The position numbers were made by a program, and so were the translations under genes. Positions 8,444-16,388 of a stretch of DNA of 64,000 nt are shown piece by piece. The stretch's first letter is position 1. Every line of letters begins with the position of its first letter. The notes under the pieces were generated by a model that was not told the origin of the DNA, did no database searches, and saw only the letters and a program-made list of their open reading frames with translations. The stretch comes from Pontibacter akesuensis. Its GTDB lineage: Bacteria > Bacteroidota > Bacteroidia > Cytophagales > Hymenobacteraceae. The stretch is from the NCBI RefSeq assembly GCF_001611675.1, contig NZ_CP014766.1, forward strand, positions 2,728,001 to 2,792,000. Reading direction: 5' to 3'.

Positions 8444-9105
8444 AATGTAGATGTTTCCTTTTTATGGCTTATTTCATTAAGATTGTCGGTATGATAATTC
8501 ATAAAATAAAACCAGTTCTTGTATATAGCAATAGTTACTTTTCTGTCAACTAGTTTTGTTGTTTCCTTTTTAAAGGCTTCAAAGCTCTTCAAATTAGAAA
8601 TCTCAAACCCCCTTGGCTTAAAGTCTGGCCTGAACCATCCCTTAGAAAAGTATTCAAAGTATCTATAGTTTACAGGCACATTAAACTTTCCTTCCCTATA
8701 GTATTCGTTTGAATCCCACTGATCCTTTAAAGAGTTAGTGTACTTAAAAACATTTCTTCCAACTCCTTCAAAAAGCTCTTCGCATATAACTGCAACATCA
8801 ATATCTGATTTGTCTTTCCATTGGCGCGTCATGCGGAATTTAGTATCAAAATGGTGGAACAGCTTTTTAGGGCTAATACTAAATCCTAGCTTTGCAGAAC
8901 CAACAATAATAACTTCATGAATATAGACATCAAGATAATCAGCAACTAATTGTCTAAGTTTATATTCTTTTTCCTCGTCCTTTAGTATATGTGTAAAGTA
9001 GTGGCATCTTCCATCTACTATGTGTTTTTGAAATAACTGCTCTTGGGTTAGCCTCGCACTAGTGATATCTTGTTTAAAAATATTGATTTTATCTTCGGTG
9101 GTCAT
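8440..9105 (-). CDS. Nucleotidyltransferase-fold protein paired with DUF262
   Basis: A 221-residue protein with a polymerase-beta-like nucleotidyltransferase core: VIIVGSAKLGFS (GS at 69-70), a long insertion, then KSDIDVAVI with D101 and D103. A third carboxylate is not obvious. The family includes minimal nucleotidyltransferases of toxin-antitoxin pairs and nucleotide-second-messenger synthases, but the short length and absent C-terminal helical domain argue against a classical CD-NTase. It is the first gene of the six-gene operon and overlaps DUF262 by 4 bp. It may modify the DUF262 protein or make a signalling nucleotide; both are guesses. Confidence 0.7.
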   Translation of the reverse strand: MTTEDKINIFKQDITSARLTQEQLFQKHIVDGRCHYFTHILKDEEKEYKLRQLVADYLDVYIHEVIIVGSAKLGFSISPKKLFHHFDTKFRMTRQWKDKSDIDVAVICEELFEGVGRNVFKYTNSLKDQWDSNEYYREGKFNVPVNYRYFEYFSKGWFRPDFKPRGFEISNLKSFEAFKKETTKLVDRKVTIAIYKNWFYFMNYHTDNLNEISHKKETSTL

Positions 9106-9622
9106 TGGACTTCTATGTGAACAGTATTTTTTTTCAGCTTTTTCTCGCCCTTAGCAGCTCAATTTTTCTCAACTTCAGCGACTTAATTTGGCAAAGCTAA
9201 CTTTCACCGACTGGCACAGTTCCAAAAGGTACTGGAACTCCATATTGGACTCTGAACTTGTTGAAGCTGCATATCATAAACTAAAATATCATAAGAAATG
9301 GGATTCACTTAGTCTTTACACTCCGTTTATTCCTAATATATAAAGTACCTAAAGGTAAGGTAAACCACAAAGAAAAGTTTATATCAAAATCAACTATACT
9401 TATGTTCACCTCTATTCGCCTCTATAAGACCTTGTATACTTGTATGAAGAGACTTTTATGAGGAACTGAGTATTAGTAGTCAGACGAAATTGCTTTAACA
9501 TAATTTGTACAAAAAATTATGACGCCTCTGATAGTTTCAACAACTAGAAGCAGCTTTATTAAGCTTGAAGCTAAGGGAAGCTTCTAGTTTTAAGTCCTGA
9601 AGTATGCAAATTGTATGCAAAC
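9106..9622. other. Gene-free island edge between operon start and tRNA terminator
   Basis: AT-rich and without an intact gene. It should hold the operon promoter, but no clear TTTG-N19-TAnnTTTG pair was found just upstream of 9105. A plus-strand open stretch (9155-9343) has protein-like composition and is listed separately. TATACTT occurs at about 9393 and 9434, the only copies noted left of the tRNA. Confidence 0.5.
9155..9343 (+). pseudogene. Possible C-terminal gene remnant
   Basis: A 62-codon stretch opens directly after a stop and has no convincing start. It encodes a W/Y/H-rich sequence including FTDWHSSKRYWNSILDSEL and ends PFIPNI before TAA. The composition looks more protein-like than random AT-rich DNA. 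It may be the tail of a gene truncated when the island inserted or rearranged. No family was recognised. Confidence 0.2.
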
Positions 9623-9659
9623 AAAAAAAGCCACTCAACGATTTTACTCGTAAGTGGCT
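9623..9659 (-). terminator. Intrinsic terminator of tRNA-Arg
   Basis: Read on the minus strand, AGCCACT pairs with AGTGGCT, reinforced by an inner ACG/CGT pairing, and is followed by seven T residues. It begins about ten bases beyond the 3' end of the tRNA. Confidence 0.75.
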
Positions 9660-9669
9660 GATTTTTAAG

Positions 9670-9743
9670 TGGTCGCGAAGGGAGTCGAACCCCTAACCTT
9701 CTGATTCGTAGTCAGATGCTCTATCCAGTTGAGCTACGTGACC
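9670..9743 (-). tRNA. tRNA-Arg (ACG)
   Basis: The minus strand gives a full cloverleaf: acceptor GGTCACG...CGCGACC, TA at 8-9, D-arm GCTCAACTGGATAGAGC, anticodon stem TCTGA/TCAGA with loop CTACGAA (anticodon ACG), T-loop TTCGACT, discriminator A, and no encoded CCA. One acceptor pair is A5.C68, a mismatch, which is unusual. The AT-rich island begins exactly at the 3' end, so the 3' half may derive from the integrated element. The ACG anticodon reads CGN arginine codons after wobble deamination. Confidence 0.95.
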
Positions 9744-9795
9744 CTGTTATTATGATGCAAAGTAAAGGCCTTTTTCCGTTATACGCAAGGGCTGC

Positions 9796-10524
9796 CTAAA
9801 AATTTTCACCATTTTTAGCCGCTGCTTTGCGCAGGGCGCGCTTTAAAGCCCTGTCGAACAGGAAGTAAAGCCCCCCGATAGAAATGATAATCAGCGCAAT
9901 TAAAAGGATCTGGCCACCGCGCCCGCTGTCGGGGTTTTGGATCACCTGCACCACGTCGGCCGCCTGGGAGCCCACCCAGTAGAAGAAAAGCGTGCGCGGC
10001 AACATGCCGAGCATGCTGGCCAGGATAAACTTGCGCCGGTTTATCTGCAGCAGCGAGAGCACGAAGTTCATCAGGGCGAAGGGCAGCACCGGCGAAATGC
10101 GTGTGAGGACGATGAGGCTCCAGCTTTCGCCGCGCAACTCCTGCATCAGGGCGCGCGCCTTGTCGAAGCGGTTCAGAAAACTCATCATTTTGCCCTGGTC
10201 TATGATTTGGGCGAGGCTGTAGCCGATGAGGGCGGCAATGCCGTAGGAGATCACGATGCCCGGAAAGGCAACCCAGCCCAGGTAAAAGCCGCTCACCAGC
10301 GCCACGAAAGTGGTGGGCGTCAGGGCAAAGGCCATCGTTACCGATATCACCGCAAAGTATAGCAGCATCTCCCACACCGAAAGGTCCTGCAGCAGCCCCT
10401 CGTAATTGTAAAGCACCACCGCGATGGTGGAGCTCACCACCACCGGCACGACCACCAGCAGCAGCATCGAGATAAAAGTAGAGGCATTTTCACGTATAAA
10501 ACTTCGCAGCAGCGGTATCTTCAT
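9796..10524 (-). CDS. TVP38/TMEM64-family inner-membrane protein
   Basis: A 242-residue protein from the ATG at 10524 with about five to six hydrophobic helices. The central block FALTPTTFVALVSGFYLG and the later RISPVLPFALMNFVLSLLQI, with the reentrant-loop proline and glycine pattern, are typical of the TVP38/TMEM64 (SNARE-associated/DedA-like) family. These proteins are thought to transport or scramble lipids or carriers; exact substrate is unknown. The upstream 17 codons of the longer frame run into a short-period repeat (10555-10580), so the internal ATG is preferred. It is monocistronic, ending about 50 bp from the tRNA. Confidence 0.85.
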   Translation of the reverse strand: MKIPLLRSFIRENASTFISMLLLVVVPVVVSSTIAVVLYNYEGLLQDLSVWEMLLYFAVISVTMAFALTPTTFVALVSGFYLGWVAFPGIVISYGIAALIGYSLAQIIDQGKMMSFLNRFDKARALMQELRGESWSLIVLTRISPVLPFALMNFVLSLLQINRRKFILASMLGMLPRTLFFYWVGSQAADVVQVIQNPDSGRGGQILLIALIIISIGGLYFLFDRALKRALRKAAAKNGENF

Positions 10525-10765
10525 GTAGTGCGTATGTTGGGTGTTGTCTGTTGATAGACGAAAGACAAAGGACAAAAGATTTTAGCGGCTTTAAAAGCAC
10601 GGCGCGTAATCTGCGGAAAGCATGCCTGGAGCGCCTCTTATACTTTGGCCGGATTTTTTAACTTGCAACAATCGCTTCGCCCGCTGCTAAGTAAGCTAAG
10701 TCAAAAAGCTAAGTCAAAACGAAGTCAACAGGCGATCAACCACTAATCAAACGCATAAAACCACT

Positions 10766-11905
10766 ATGAATTTCGGAACAAAGGCTATACATGCTGGCGT
10801 GGAGCCAGACCCAAGCACAGGCGCCATTATGACGCCCATCTACCAGACATCCACCTACGTGCAGCGCTCACCAGGCGACCACAAGGGCTACGAGTACTCG
10901 CGCACGCACAACCCCACCCGCACACAGCTGCAGAACGCCCTGGCGGCGCTGGAAAACGGTACCCACGGCCTGGCCTTCGCCTCTGGTATGGCTGCGGTAG
11001 ATGCCATTATTAAAATGCTGAAGCCGGGCGACGAGGTGATCTCCACCAACGACCTGTACGGAGGCAGCTACCGCATCTTCACCAAGATATTCCAGAACTA
11101 CGGCCTCAGGTTCCACTTCACCAACATGCAGGATGTGCGCAATGTGGAGAAGCTGATCAACGAAAACACGAAGATGATCTGGGTGGAAACGCCCACAAAC
11201 CCGCTCCTCAACATCATCGACATTGAAGCCTACGGCGAGCTTTGCAAGGAGCACAACCTGCTGCTGGTAGCCGACAATACCTTTGCCACACCGTACCTGC
11301 AAACGCCGCTCGACCTGGGCGCCGACATTGTGATGCACTCGCTGACCAAGTACATGGGCGGCCACTCAGATGTGGTGATGGGCGCAATTGTGGTGAAGGA
11401 CGATGCGCTGCGCGACAGGCTGGCCTTTATCCAGAACGCCTGCGGTGCCATCCCGGGGCCACAGGATTGCTTCCTGGTGCTGCGCGGCCTGAAAACGCTG
11501 CACCTGCGCATGGAACGCCATTGCCAGAACGGCCGCAAAGTAGCCGAGTACCTGAAGGGGCACGCCAAAGTAAGCAAAGTATACTGGCCTGGCTTTGCCG
11601 AGCACCCGAACCACGAGGTAGCGCAAAAGCAGATGCGCGATTTCGGCGGTATGGTGTCGTTTGAGCTGAAAGGCGATAACGTGGACGATGCCATGCGCCT
11701 GCTGGAGAACCTGAAGCTGTTCGCCCTGGCTGAGTCGTTGGGAGGCGTAGAGTCGCTTTGTGGCCACCCAGCCACCATGACGCACGCCAGCATTCCGCGC
11801 GAAGACCGCATGCTGACTGGCCTAAGCGATACCCTGATCCGCCTAAGTGTGGGGGTGGAAGACGCCGAAGACCTAATCGCTGACCTGGAAAGTGCTATCG
11901 GGTAA
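10766..11905 (+). CDS. Cystathionine gamma-synthase/beta-lyase type PLP enzyme
   Basis: A 379-residue Cys/Met-metabolism PLP-dependent enzyme. It begins FGTKAIHAGVEPDPSTGAI, has YEYSRTHNPTR (43-52), FASGMAA (71-77), VADN (168-171) and the PLP-lysine segment HSLTKYMGGHSD with K195. The C-terminus has ESLGGVESL, the substrate-carboxylate region. Members are cystathionine gamma-synthase (MetB), beta-lyase (MetC) or gamma-lyase; sequence reading alone does not separate these, though MetB-like is the common annotation in this phylum. It acts in cytosolic methionine/cysteine interconversion. It is followed by a strong terminator at 11965. Confidence 0.9.
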   Translation: MNFGTKAIHAGVEPDPSTGAIMTPIYQTSTYVQRSPGDHKGYEYSRTHNPTRTQLQNALAALENGTHGLAFASGMAAVDAIIKMLKPGDEVISTNDLYGGSYRIFTKIFQNYGLRFHFTNMQDVRNVEKLINENTKMIWVETPTNPLLNIIDIEAYGELCKEHNLLLVADNTFATPYLQTPLDLGADIVMHSLTKYMGGHSDVVMGAIVVKDDALRDRLAFIQNACGAIPGPQDCFLVLRGLKTLHLRMERHCQNGRKVAEYLKGHAKVSKVYWPGFAEHPNHEVAQKQMRDFGGMVSFELKGDNVDDAMRLLENLKLFALAESLGGVESLCGHPATMTHASIPREDRMLTGLSDTLIRLSVGVEDAEDLIADLESAIG

Positions 11906-11964
11906 TTAGACGCAAGACATAAGTATCAAGACGCAAGACTTTTTATACTTGATTTTTATACTTA

Positions 11965-11999
11965 AAACCGCCGCCTGCTTCAACAGGCGGCGGTTTTTT
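11965..11999 (+). terminator. Intrinsic terminator after the PLP enzyme
   Basis: AAACCGCCGCCTG pairs perfectly with CAGGCGGCGGTTT across a six-base loop and ends in a run of T. Confidence 0.9.
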
Positions 12000-12091
12000 G
12001 CTGGTTTATACTTTGCTCCAAGCTAAGAGCCTGTATTTCGCGTATCTTAACGAACAAAGGGAGAAGTCTTGTGTCTTGCTACGTGATACGT

Positions 12092-12625
12092 ATGTCGATT
12101 TTGAAAAAAACTGTGTCAGAAAAAAACATACTATACAAAGAGCGGCAACGGTTCAGGCAGTTTTGGCTTTGGGCGGTGGTGCTGGCGGTGGCGTCCATCT
12201 TCTGGCTGGGCCTGGTGTACCAGGTGCTGTTGGGGGGCGCGTTTGGCAGCAGGCCGGTGTCTGATGTATCGGTGGTAGTGCTTTTTGTGCTGGTAGGCCT
12301 GGGGCTGCCGCTTTTCTTCTACGGCATGCGCCTCACCACCGAAGTGGAACCCGGAGAATTGCGCCTGCGGTTCTGGCCCTTCCACCTGAAGCCAGTCGAG
12401 ATCCCGTTGCACCTGGTCCGGGAGTATGAGCTGATCACTTACAACCCTATTATGGAGTACGGTGGCTGGGGCATCCGCTGGAGCGCCAGGGGCAAAGCCT
12501 ACAACATGTCGGGCAACGAGGGCGTGAAGCTATACTTCTACAACAGCAAGCCGCTGCTCATCGGCTCACAACGGGCAGCCGAGCTGTTCAGAGCCATCGG
12601 GGAGGCCAAGCAGCAGCAAGTATAG
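12092..12625 (+). CDS. Membrane protein with a PH-like soluble tail (DUF6141-like)
   Basis: From the ATG at 12092 it has 177 residues: a short basic N-terminus, two transmembrane helices (about residues 25-50 and 65-87), and a beta-rich soluble region with RLRFWPFHLKPVEIPL, GGWGIRWSARGKAYNMSG and a closing helix RAAELFRAI. This layout resembles small bacterial PH-like (bPH) membrane proteins annotated DUF6141 in Bacteroidetes. The longer frame from 12071 is rejected because it runs through a short-period repeat at 12065-12093. Function unknown. It is followed by the small membrane gene at 12670. Confidence 0.7.
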   Translation: MSILKKTVSEKNILYKERQRFRQFWLWAVVLAVASIFWLGLVYQVLLGGAFGSRPVSDVSVVVLFVLVGLGLPLFFYGMRLTTEVEPGELRLRFWPFHLKPVEIPLHLVREYELITYNPIMEYGGWGIRWSARGKAYNMSGNEGVKLYFYNSKPLLIGSQRAAELFRAIGEAKQQQV

Positions 12626-12669
12626 TCGGGTTACCGTTAGTTCCTTAAACAGCACCTAATACCAATCGA

Positions 12670-12837
12670 ATGTTAAAAGCAGTAGTGTTCTTGTCTGTAG
12701 TCGCCGTTATCGCTTACTTTCTGTTCTACCCGTGGCTCAAAAACAGGGTCAACCGAAAGCGGATCTTCAGGTGGTTTATTGCGATCTATATCATCGCCAT
12801 AGTTGCCTCCACCCTTAATGCCTACTTCCTCAACTAA
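12670..12837 (+). CDS. Small hypothetical membrane protein (55 aa)
   Basis: ATG at 12670 to TAA at 12837. It has two hydrophobic helices (MLKAVVFLSVVAVIAYFLFY and FIAIYIIAIVASTL) split by a basic loop KNRVNRKR, giving a hairpin topology. It lies 44 bp after the previous gene, same strand, and ends before a hairpin, consistent with a real two-gene unit. No family was recognised. Confidence 0.55.
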   Translation: MLKAVVFLSVVAVIAYFLFYPWLKNRVNRKRIFRWFIAIYIIAIVASTLNAYFLN

Positions 12838-12884
12838 CGCAACCGGCGTATAGGCAAGTAAGCGAAATGCTGGAATACATCGCA

Positions 12885-12922
12885 ATAAAAAACCGCCGGT
12901 GCCCTTTTAGCCACCGGCGGTT
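12885..12922 (-). terminator. Terminator after the OmpA-like lipoprotein gene
   Basis: AACCGCCGGTG pairs with CACCGGCGGTT; on the minus strand a T-run follows. It sits between convergent genes and could serve both. Confidence 0.8.
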
Positions 12923-12949
12923 CTGTACCATAGCAATGTTAAACTATGC

Positions 12950-13660
12950 TTAGGCTTTGATGCCCAGGATTTTGTAGATTTCTGTGAAGTCCGGTGTCAG
13001 GATGATCTCTGTGCGGCGGTTCTTTGCTTTCGCAGCAGCAGAACGGCCTGTGTCTACCGGCATGTAGTAAGAGCGGCCAGCCGGTGTTACGCGGTCAGGA
13101 GACAAGCCCTTCTCGGTCATCATACGTGTGATCTCAGTTGCGCGAAGCACACTCAGGTCCCAGTTATCCTGCAGGTACTTCATGCCGCCAGATACACTAA
13201 CGTCATCTGTGTGGCCTTCTACCATCACACCCACCTGCTGGTTTTTCTGCAGCACCTGCACCAACTGGTCGATGGCTTTTTTGCCGCCTGGGTTTACTTT
13301 CGTGCTTCCTGTCGGGAACAACAGCTTGTCAGACATCGACACGTACACTTTGCCGTCCTTCACAGCTACGCTTAGGTCGCCTTGGTTAAAGCCCTGCAGC
13401 GCAGCGTTTACTTCATTCTTCAGGTTGTCCAGAATTTTTTGCTGCTCGTTCATGGCGCGCTCCATTTCGGCAAGCTTCTGCTCGCGGTCTTTCAGGGAAG
13501 TGGAAAGCTCGTCTACCTTAGACTTAGAGGCAGCCAGTTCGCGCTCCTGCGCATCTTTGCTTGCCTGCAGGTCTTCGTATTTCTTGGAAGATACGCAAGA
13601 GAACATCATGGTGGAGCCGAGGGCCAGCGCCAGGGAGGCTTTGAAGAAATTGGATTTCAT
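12950..13660 (-). CDS. OmpA-family lipoprotein
   Basis: From the ATG at 13660 it is 236 residues: a signal peptide ending MMFSC (lipobox Cys), a coiled-coil of about residues 27-90 rich in K/E/Q, and a C-terminal OmpA peptidoglycan-binding domain with LLFPTGSTKVN, VEGHTDD and AKNRRTEIIL, whose Asp and Arg contact diaminopimelate. It should tether the outer membrane to peptidoglycan. A longer frame exists upstream but lacks a signal sequence at its N-terminus, so this start is chosen. It is transcribed alone, with its terminator at 12885-12922. Confidence 0.88.
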   Translation of the reverse strand: MKSNFFKASLALALGSTMMFSCVSSKKYEDLQASKDAQERELAASKSKVDELSTSLKDREQKLAEMERAMNEQQKILDNLKNEVNAALQGFNQGDLSVAVKDGKVYVSMSDKLLFPTGSTKVNPGGKKAIDQLVQVLQKNQQVGVMVEGHTDDVSVSGGMKYLQDNWDLSVLRATEITRMMTEKGLSPDRVTPAGRSYYMPVDTGRSAAAKAKNRRTEIILTPDFTEIYKILGIKA

Positions 13661-14325
13661 GGAAAAGTAGTTAATTGTTGTTTGGTTAATGTTTAAGATT
13701 ATTGGTTGCGATAATGGTAACGGATAGAGTTGCAAGTTACTAAAACAATATAAAACCTAATAGTATACCCTCTGTTTCTGTCCCAGAACGGCGAGTCGCC
13801 TCTATATATTATAAAATAACTATATTTTTTTATTCAAGCTTTGCCTGCACCCGCTCATCAGGTGTATCCGCTACGCGGGGGCGCCTGAAACCCTCCTTCT
13901 GGCGCTACACATGGCTATAAGTACCTTTATAAACCCTGTAAAGGCGAAGACTTGGTTGAAGCATTTTGATGCAATAACAGTGCCACAAAATATTATAGTA
14001 TGTCTATTATTAGATGTAATAATCAGGAAAAAAGCTGATGGAACGGATATTTGCGGCACGGGCTTTAGCAGTCGCGCGTAAGAGCCAGTATGTAAGGTAA
14101 TTGACAGGTGAGAAGGAAAAGCAGGGCAGGGCCTTTATTGGACCCAGAACACCAGGTAAACAAAAGTATAAAGGGCCGCAACAGGCTTCGCCAAAGCCTT
14201 TACCACGGGTGAAATGTTAAGCAAGCTCCACGAAGGCAGGGGGCCTGATACCAGATGCTTGCCCACTTTACGATGAAAATGGCTAACTTTAAACTAACTA
14301 CTGTTACACATTAATCAACGCATAC
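13661..14325. other. Intergenic region between divergent OmpA and isoaspartyl peptidase genes
   Basis: About 660 bp with no supported gene. A candidate -7 element TAACTTTA lies at 14284-14291 with TTG at 14259, 42 bp before the peptidase start. The middle (13795-13840) is strongly AT-rich. Nothing else was recognised. Confidence 0.5.
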
Positions 14326-15357
14326 ATGAAAAAGAGCCTATACTTCCTGTTTCTCTTTCTGCTGGTCGGCTTCGCGTCCCTGGCGCAAGGCAAGCCGGAC
14401 TACAGTAAAATTACGCTGGCCATACACGGTGGCGCAGGCACTATTACGCGCGAGAACATGACACCCGAAAAAGAGAAGGCCTACCGGGAAAAGCTGAACG
14501 AGGCACTGCAGGTGGGCTACGATGTGCTGAAGAAAGGCGGCACAAGTATGGATGCCGTGGAAGCGACCATCCATGTGATGGAGAACTCGCCGCTCTTTAA
14601 TGCCGGGAAGGGCGCAGTGTTTACCAACGAGGGCAAAAACGAGATGGATGCCGCCATGATGGACGGGGAAACGCTGCAGGCAGGCGCTGTAGCCAGTGTT
14701 ACGACAATAAAAAATCCGATCTCAGCGGCACGCGCCGTGATGGAAAAATCGCCGCACGTGATGATGATTGGCGATGGGGCAGAGGCGTTCGCCAAAACCC
14801 AGGGCATCGAACTGGTGGACCCGTCTTACTTTCACACCGAAACACGCTACAACCAGCTGCAGCAAATCATCGACAAGGAAAAGACGCAGCTCGACCACGA
14901 CGGCGGCTCCAGCAGCAACGAGAACATCTTTACCGAGGGCAACAAATTCGGAACGGTGGGCTGCGTGGCGCTGGATGCCTACGGTAACCTGGCGGCCGGC
15001 ACCTCCACGGGCGGCATGACCAACAAGCGCTTCGGGCGTGTGGGCGACGCGCCCATCATCGGGGCTGGCACCTACGCCGATAACAACACCTGCGCCGTGT
15101 CGGCCACCGGCCATGGCGAGTATTTTATCCGCAACGTGGTGGCCTACGACATTGCGGCCCTGATGAAGTATAAAAACCTGTCGGTGAAGAAGGCGGCCGA
15201 GGAGGTGGTGATGAAAAAGCTGGTGGATCGTGGCGGTGAGGGTGGCGTGATCGCCCTCGACAAAAACGGAAACGTGGCCATGCCGTTCAATTCGGCGGGC
15301 ATGTATCGGGGCTACATCAAAAACGGCAAACCAGTGGTGGCCATCTACAGAGATTGA
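14326..15357 (+). CDS. Isoaspartyl peptidase/L-asparaginase (Ntn-hydrolase), exported
   Basis: A 343-residue type 2 asparaginase/isoaspartyl dipeptidase. A signal peptide (residues 1-20, ending SLAQG) precedes LAIHGGAGTITREN. The autocleavage site GNKFGTVGCVALD places the nucleophile at T210, followed by GTSTGGMTNKRFGRVGDAPIIGAGTYA for substrate binding. The precursor self-cleaves into alpha and beta chains and hydrolyses beta-aspartyl peptides or asparagine, here probably in the periplasm. All catalytic residues are present. It is a single-gene unit with a candidate promoter upstream and a terminator downstream. Confidence 0.93.
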   Translation: MKKSLYFLFLFLLVGFASLAQGKPDYSKITLAIHGGAGTITRENMTPEKEKAYREKLNEALQVGYDVLKKGGTSMDAVEATIHVMENSPLFNAGKGAVFTNEGKNEMDAAMMDGETLQAGAVASVTTIKNPISAARAVMEKSPHVMMIGDGAEAFAKTQGIELVDPSYFHTETRYNQLQQIIDKEKTQLDHDGGSSSNENIFTEGNKFGTVGCVALDAYGNLAAGTSTGGMTNKRFGRVGDAPIIGAGTYADNNTCAVSATGHGEYFIRNVVAYDIAALMKYKNLSVKKAAEEVVMKKLVDRGGEGGVIALDKNGNVAMPFNSAGMYRGYIKNGKPVVAIYRD

Positions 15358-15379
15358 TTCGGATCAGAACAATTAAAAA

Positions 15380-15409
15380 AGGGAGGCAAGTATAGCACTT
15401 GCCTCCCTT
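15380..15409. terminator. Bidirectional terminator
   Basis: AGGGAGGCAAGT pairs with ACTTGCCTCCCT over a five-base loop, with A residues on one side and T on the other, between convergent genes. It happens to contain the AAGTATA heptamer at the loop. Confidence 0.8.
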
Positions 15410-15432
15410 TCTGCTTTTATGGAAGGATAAAT

Positions 15433-15792
15433 TTACGAAGTATGAATCCACTCCCAGGCCTGTGAGCGCTCGCTGAAGTCAAAGTAACGTACATCGGCGG
15501 TGGTGAACGGCTTGGCAACAGTTACGAGCCAATCCAGCCATTTCTGGTTGCCCACAATGGCTACACGGCTGAAGTCGTTGGCGTGCTTCAGGTCGAAGGT
15601 TACTTCATCGCGCAGTGCCTGCAGGCTGTATTCCTGCACATCCTGCACCTCGGCGTATACTTTTACCTTGCCGTGCGCCTGTATGCGCTCTTGCAGCAGG
15701 GGCAGCATGATATCGTAGTCCTGCTTGTCTACATGGGCCGAGATCCGGAATGCCACCAGGTCTCCCTTCGATTCTTCAAGTATTTGCAGCAT
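15433..15792 (-). CDS. SpoIIAA-like STAS-fold protein
   Basis: A 119-residue protein with the layout of the SpoIIAA-like family: MLQILEESKGDLVAFRISAH at the start, alternating strand/helix pattern, a central DVQEYSLQALRDEVTFDLKH, then FSRVAIVGNQKWLDWL and a closing AWEWI helix. Members bind small hydrophobic or lipid ligands; the cellular role is unknown. No signal peptide, so cytosolic. It lies about 70 bp after the DUF5329 gene on the same strand and may be co-transcribed. Confidence 0.8.
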   Translation of the reverse strand: MLQILEESKGDLVAFRISAHVDKQDYDIMLPLLQERIQAHGKVKVYAEVQDVQEYSLQALRDEVTFDLKHANDFSRVAIVGNQKWLDWLVTVAKPFTTADVRYFDFSERSQAWEWIHTS

Positions 15793-15861
15793 GGTACTGG
15801 TCTGTTTGATGCGTATACTTTGCCTACGGGATGAGCGCCCAGTGCGTTTTCAGTGCGGCGG

Positions 15862-16269
15862 CTACTCCAGCCGCTTCAGTTCGTTCAGCAACACTTCGTT
15901 TGTGGTTTTCTCGGTGCCGTCGGCAAAGCGTATTTTGTAAGGCTCGCCCGTCATACCCGATTTCGACGCCAGTTCGTTTACGAAGCCCCGGGCCGTGCGA
16001 ATCTTCTCCCGGTGCTTTTCCCACTTGGCCTCCAGGTGCGCGGCGGCGGCCTTGGGAGCATGCTCGCTGCCGTTGCGCACAAAGGTGGCGCCCTCCATTT
16101 TAGAGATCAGCTGAATCAGGTGCTCCACCTTTTGCTCCTCGGTATACTTCGCGGCAGTGGTTTTAACGGCCGTAACAGCGGTTGTCTGTGCAGCAGCGGG
16201 AGTGGCCACTCCTGCCCCGGCACCAAGTATAAATCCAAGCAGCACATAGCTCTGTAGCTTTGTTTTCAT
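15862..16269 (-). CDS. DUF5329-family exported protein
   Basis: A 135-residue protein with a signal peptide ending near ATPAAAQ. The mature part has EQKVEHLIQLISKMEGATFVRNGSEH, AAAHLEAKWEKHREKI and FVNELASKSGMTGEPYKIRF, the pattern of DUF5329, where a short region around 'FxRNGSxH' is conserved. Function is unknown; the protein is expected in the periplasm. The usual Cys in the family motif is replaced by Ala-Thr here. Confidence 0.75.
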   Translation of the reverse strand: MKTKLQSYVLLGFILGAGAGVATPAAAQTTAVTAVKTTAAKYTEEQKVEHLIQLISKMEGATFVRNGSEHAPKAAAAHLEAKWEKHREKIRTARGFVNELASKSGMTGEPYKIRFADGTEKTTNEVLLNELKRLE

Positions 16270-16388
16270 ATTATCTGTATGATTATAGCGTTATTATTAG
16301 CAAATTACTGCACTTATGTTTCATCTTTAACGTTAATGGGGCGCTGCCGGGTTGAAGGCAGCCACAGGCCAAAAACGTAGTTCACTTT

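Larger units (their letters stand above)
1..9670. mobile_element. Defence/restriction-type genomic island at tRNA-Arg (left end outside window)
   Basis: This stretch is clearly more AT-rich than everything to its right and contains only defence-type genes: AIPR, receiver protein, dual GHKL ATPase, cytosine methyltransferase, Vsr, DUF262 and a nucleotidyltransferase. It ends at the 3' end of tRNA-Arg(ACG), a classic tyrosine-integrase attachment position. A possible degenerate integrase N-terminal fragment lies at 2060-2209. The heptamer AAGTATA/TATACTT, common to the right, was not found by eye in 1-9105. The left boundary and second attachment site are outside the window, so island status is an inference from composition, content and position. 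Confidence 0.65.

Noticed and set aside
8440..9105. Calling the NTase a CBASS-type cyclic-nucleotide synthase
   Set aside because: It is short, lacks the typical C-terminal helical domain, and no CBASS effector gene lies nearby.
13871..14059. 62-codon minus-strand frame in the OmpA-peptidase gap
   Set aside because: No coding character, start context or neighbour relation.
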